From positions 1-7,061 of the forward strand of contig JASBZN010000060.1 of assembly GCA_029983435.1 (NCBI GenBank): a stretch of 7,061 nt of DNA, in the 5' to 3' direction. This document shows positions 6,919 through 7,061 of the stretch, piece after piece. The first letter of the stretch is position 1. Every line of letters starts with the position of its first letter. The notes under the pieces were generated by a model. It saw only the letters and a list, made by a program, of their open reading frames with translations. It searched no databases and had not been told where the DNA came from. Made by a program: the position numbers and the translations under genes. The DNA is from Urinicoccus sp. GTDB taxonomy: Bacteria > Bacillota > Clostridia > Tissierellales > Peptoniphilaceae.

Positions 6919-6938
6919 TTTTTGTAAGTTTTTCTAAG
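6919..6938 (-). repeat. Tandem 10-bp near-repeat with phased A-tracts
   Basis: On the minus strand, CTTAGAAAAA (6938-6929) is followed directly by CTTACAAAAA (6928-6919), with one mismatch. The two A5 tracts are 10 bp apart, in helical phase, roughly 50-70 bases upstream of the predicted secA transcription start. Phased A-tracts bend DNA and can act as an upstream promoter element. The repeat itself is visible; the role is inference. Confidence 0.45.
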
Positions 6939-6974
6939 AATTAGACGAATCTTTAACTTGTGGTAAGGATTCAT

Positions 6975-7000
6975 AAAAAAATGAGCCCCAAGGCTCATTT
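6975..7000 (-). terminator. Intrinsic terminator of the tRNA transcript
   Basis: The minus strand has a 9-bp perfect stem, AAATGAGCC (7000-6992) and GGCTCATTT (6987-6979), closing a four-base loop TTGG. The stem's final T bases continue to give seven T residues (6981-6975). It begins nine bases after the encoded CCA of the tRNA, so it should end the tRNA-Ala transcript and insulate secA from it. Confidence 0.9.
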
Positions 7001-7009
7001 CCCAAGATA

Positions 7010-7061
7010 TGGTGGAGATGAGGAGATTCGAACTCCTGACCCCCTGCTTGCAAGGCAGGTG
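7010..7061 (-). tRNA. tRNA-Ala(TGC), 3' 52 bases, 5' end beyond window
   Basis: The minus strand carries the 3' part of a tRNA. It shows an anticodon stem CCTGC/GCAGG around the loop CTTGCAA, with anticodon TGC at 7052-7050, which reads alanine GCN codons. After the variable bases GGGTC come a T arm AGGAG-TTCGAAT-CTCCT, the 3' acceptor strand CATCTCC, discriminator A and an encoded CCA. About 25 bases (5' acceptor strand and D arm) lie past 7061. Alanine identity is inferred from the anticodon, because the G3-U70 pair cannot be checked without the 5' strand. Confidence 0.95.

Noticed and set aside
1..7061. CRISPR array, insertion sequence, phage or defence genes
   Set aside because: No regularly spaced repeats, terminal inverted repeats, transposase, integrase or defence-family motifs are visible. 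All coding space is taken by core genes.
7001..7061. tRNA 3' end as an integration site for a mobile element
   Set aside because: The tRNA end is followed directly by its own terminator, and no second copy of the tRNA 3' sequence or integrase is present in the window.

Overview
The window looks like housekeeping DNA from a low-GC, Gram-positive-type bacterium (Bacillota). It is most likely a clostridial or Tissierellia-like anaerobe. This rests on strong AGGAGG-type ribosome binding sites, a 913-residue SecA of Bacillota type with a SEC-C zinc tail, a GTG start on secA, a tRNA with an encoded CCA end, a Tex-family protein directly after prfB, and a cobalamin riboswitch. I cannot name a genus from the sequence alone.

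Everything recognisable lies on the minus strand, so transcription runs from high to low coordinates. In that order: the 3' two thirds of a tRNA-Ala(TGC), cut by the right edge (7010-7061), and its intrinsic terminator (6975-7000). Next is a 176-base gap (6799-6974) with an extended -10 promoter preceded by two phased A-tracts, then secA (6798-4057). prfB (4047-2926) follows, with its Shine-Dalgarno sequence overlapping the secA stop. A 75-base gap holding a nested hairpin leads to a tex-like gene (2850-748), and then a small DUF445-type membrane protein gene (738-142) whose Shine-Dalgarno overlaps the tex stop. The last 141 bases contain a new extended -10 promoter and the 5' part of a cobalamin (B12) riboswitch, cut by the left edge. 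The riboswitch belongs to the next, unseen gene in the same direction.

secA-prfB-tex-DUF445 reads as one operon about preprotein export (SecA ATPase), translation termination (RF2), a nucleic-acid-binding transcription accessory protein (Tex) and a small membrane protein of unknown job. The two zero-slack junctions suggest translational coupling in pairs (secA-prfB and tex-DUF445). The hairpin between the pairs could tune or separate them. All four genes end in TAA.

I see no mobile element, CRISPR array, toxin-antitoxin pair, phage gene or new defence-like system. The most useful observations are the truncated cobalamin riboswitch at the left edge, a prfB that is one continuous frame and lacks the usual autoregulatory +1 frameshift site, and the prfB-tex hairpin.
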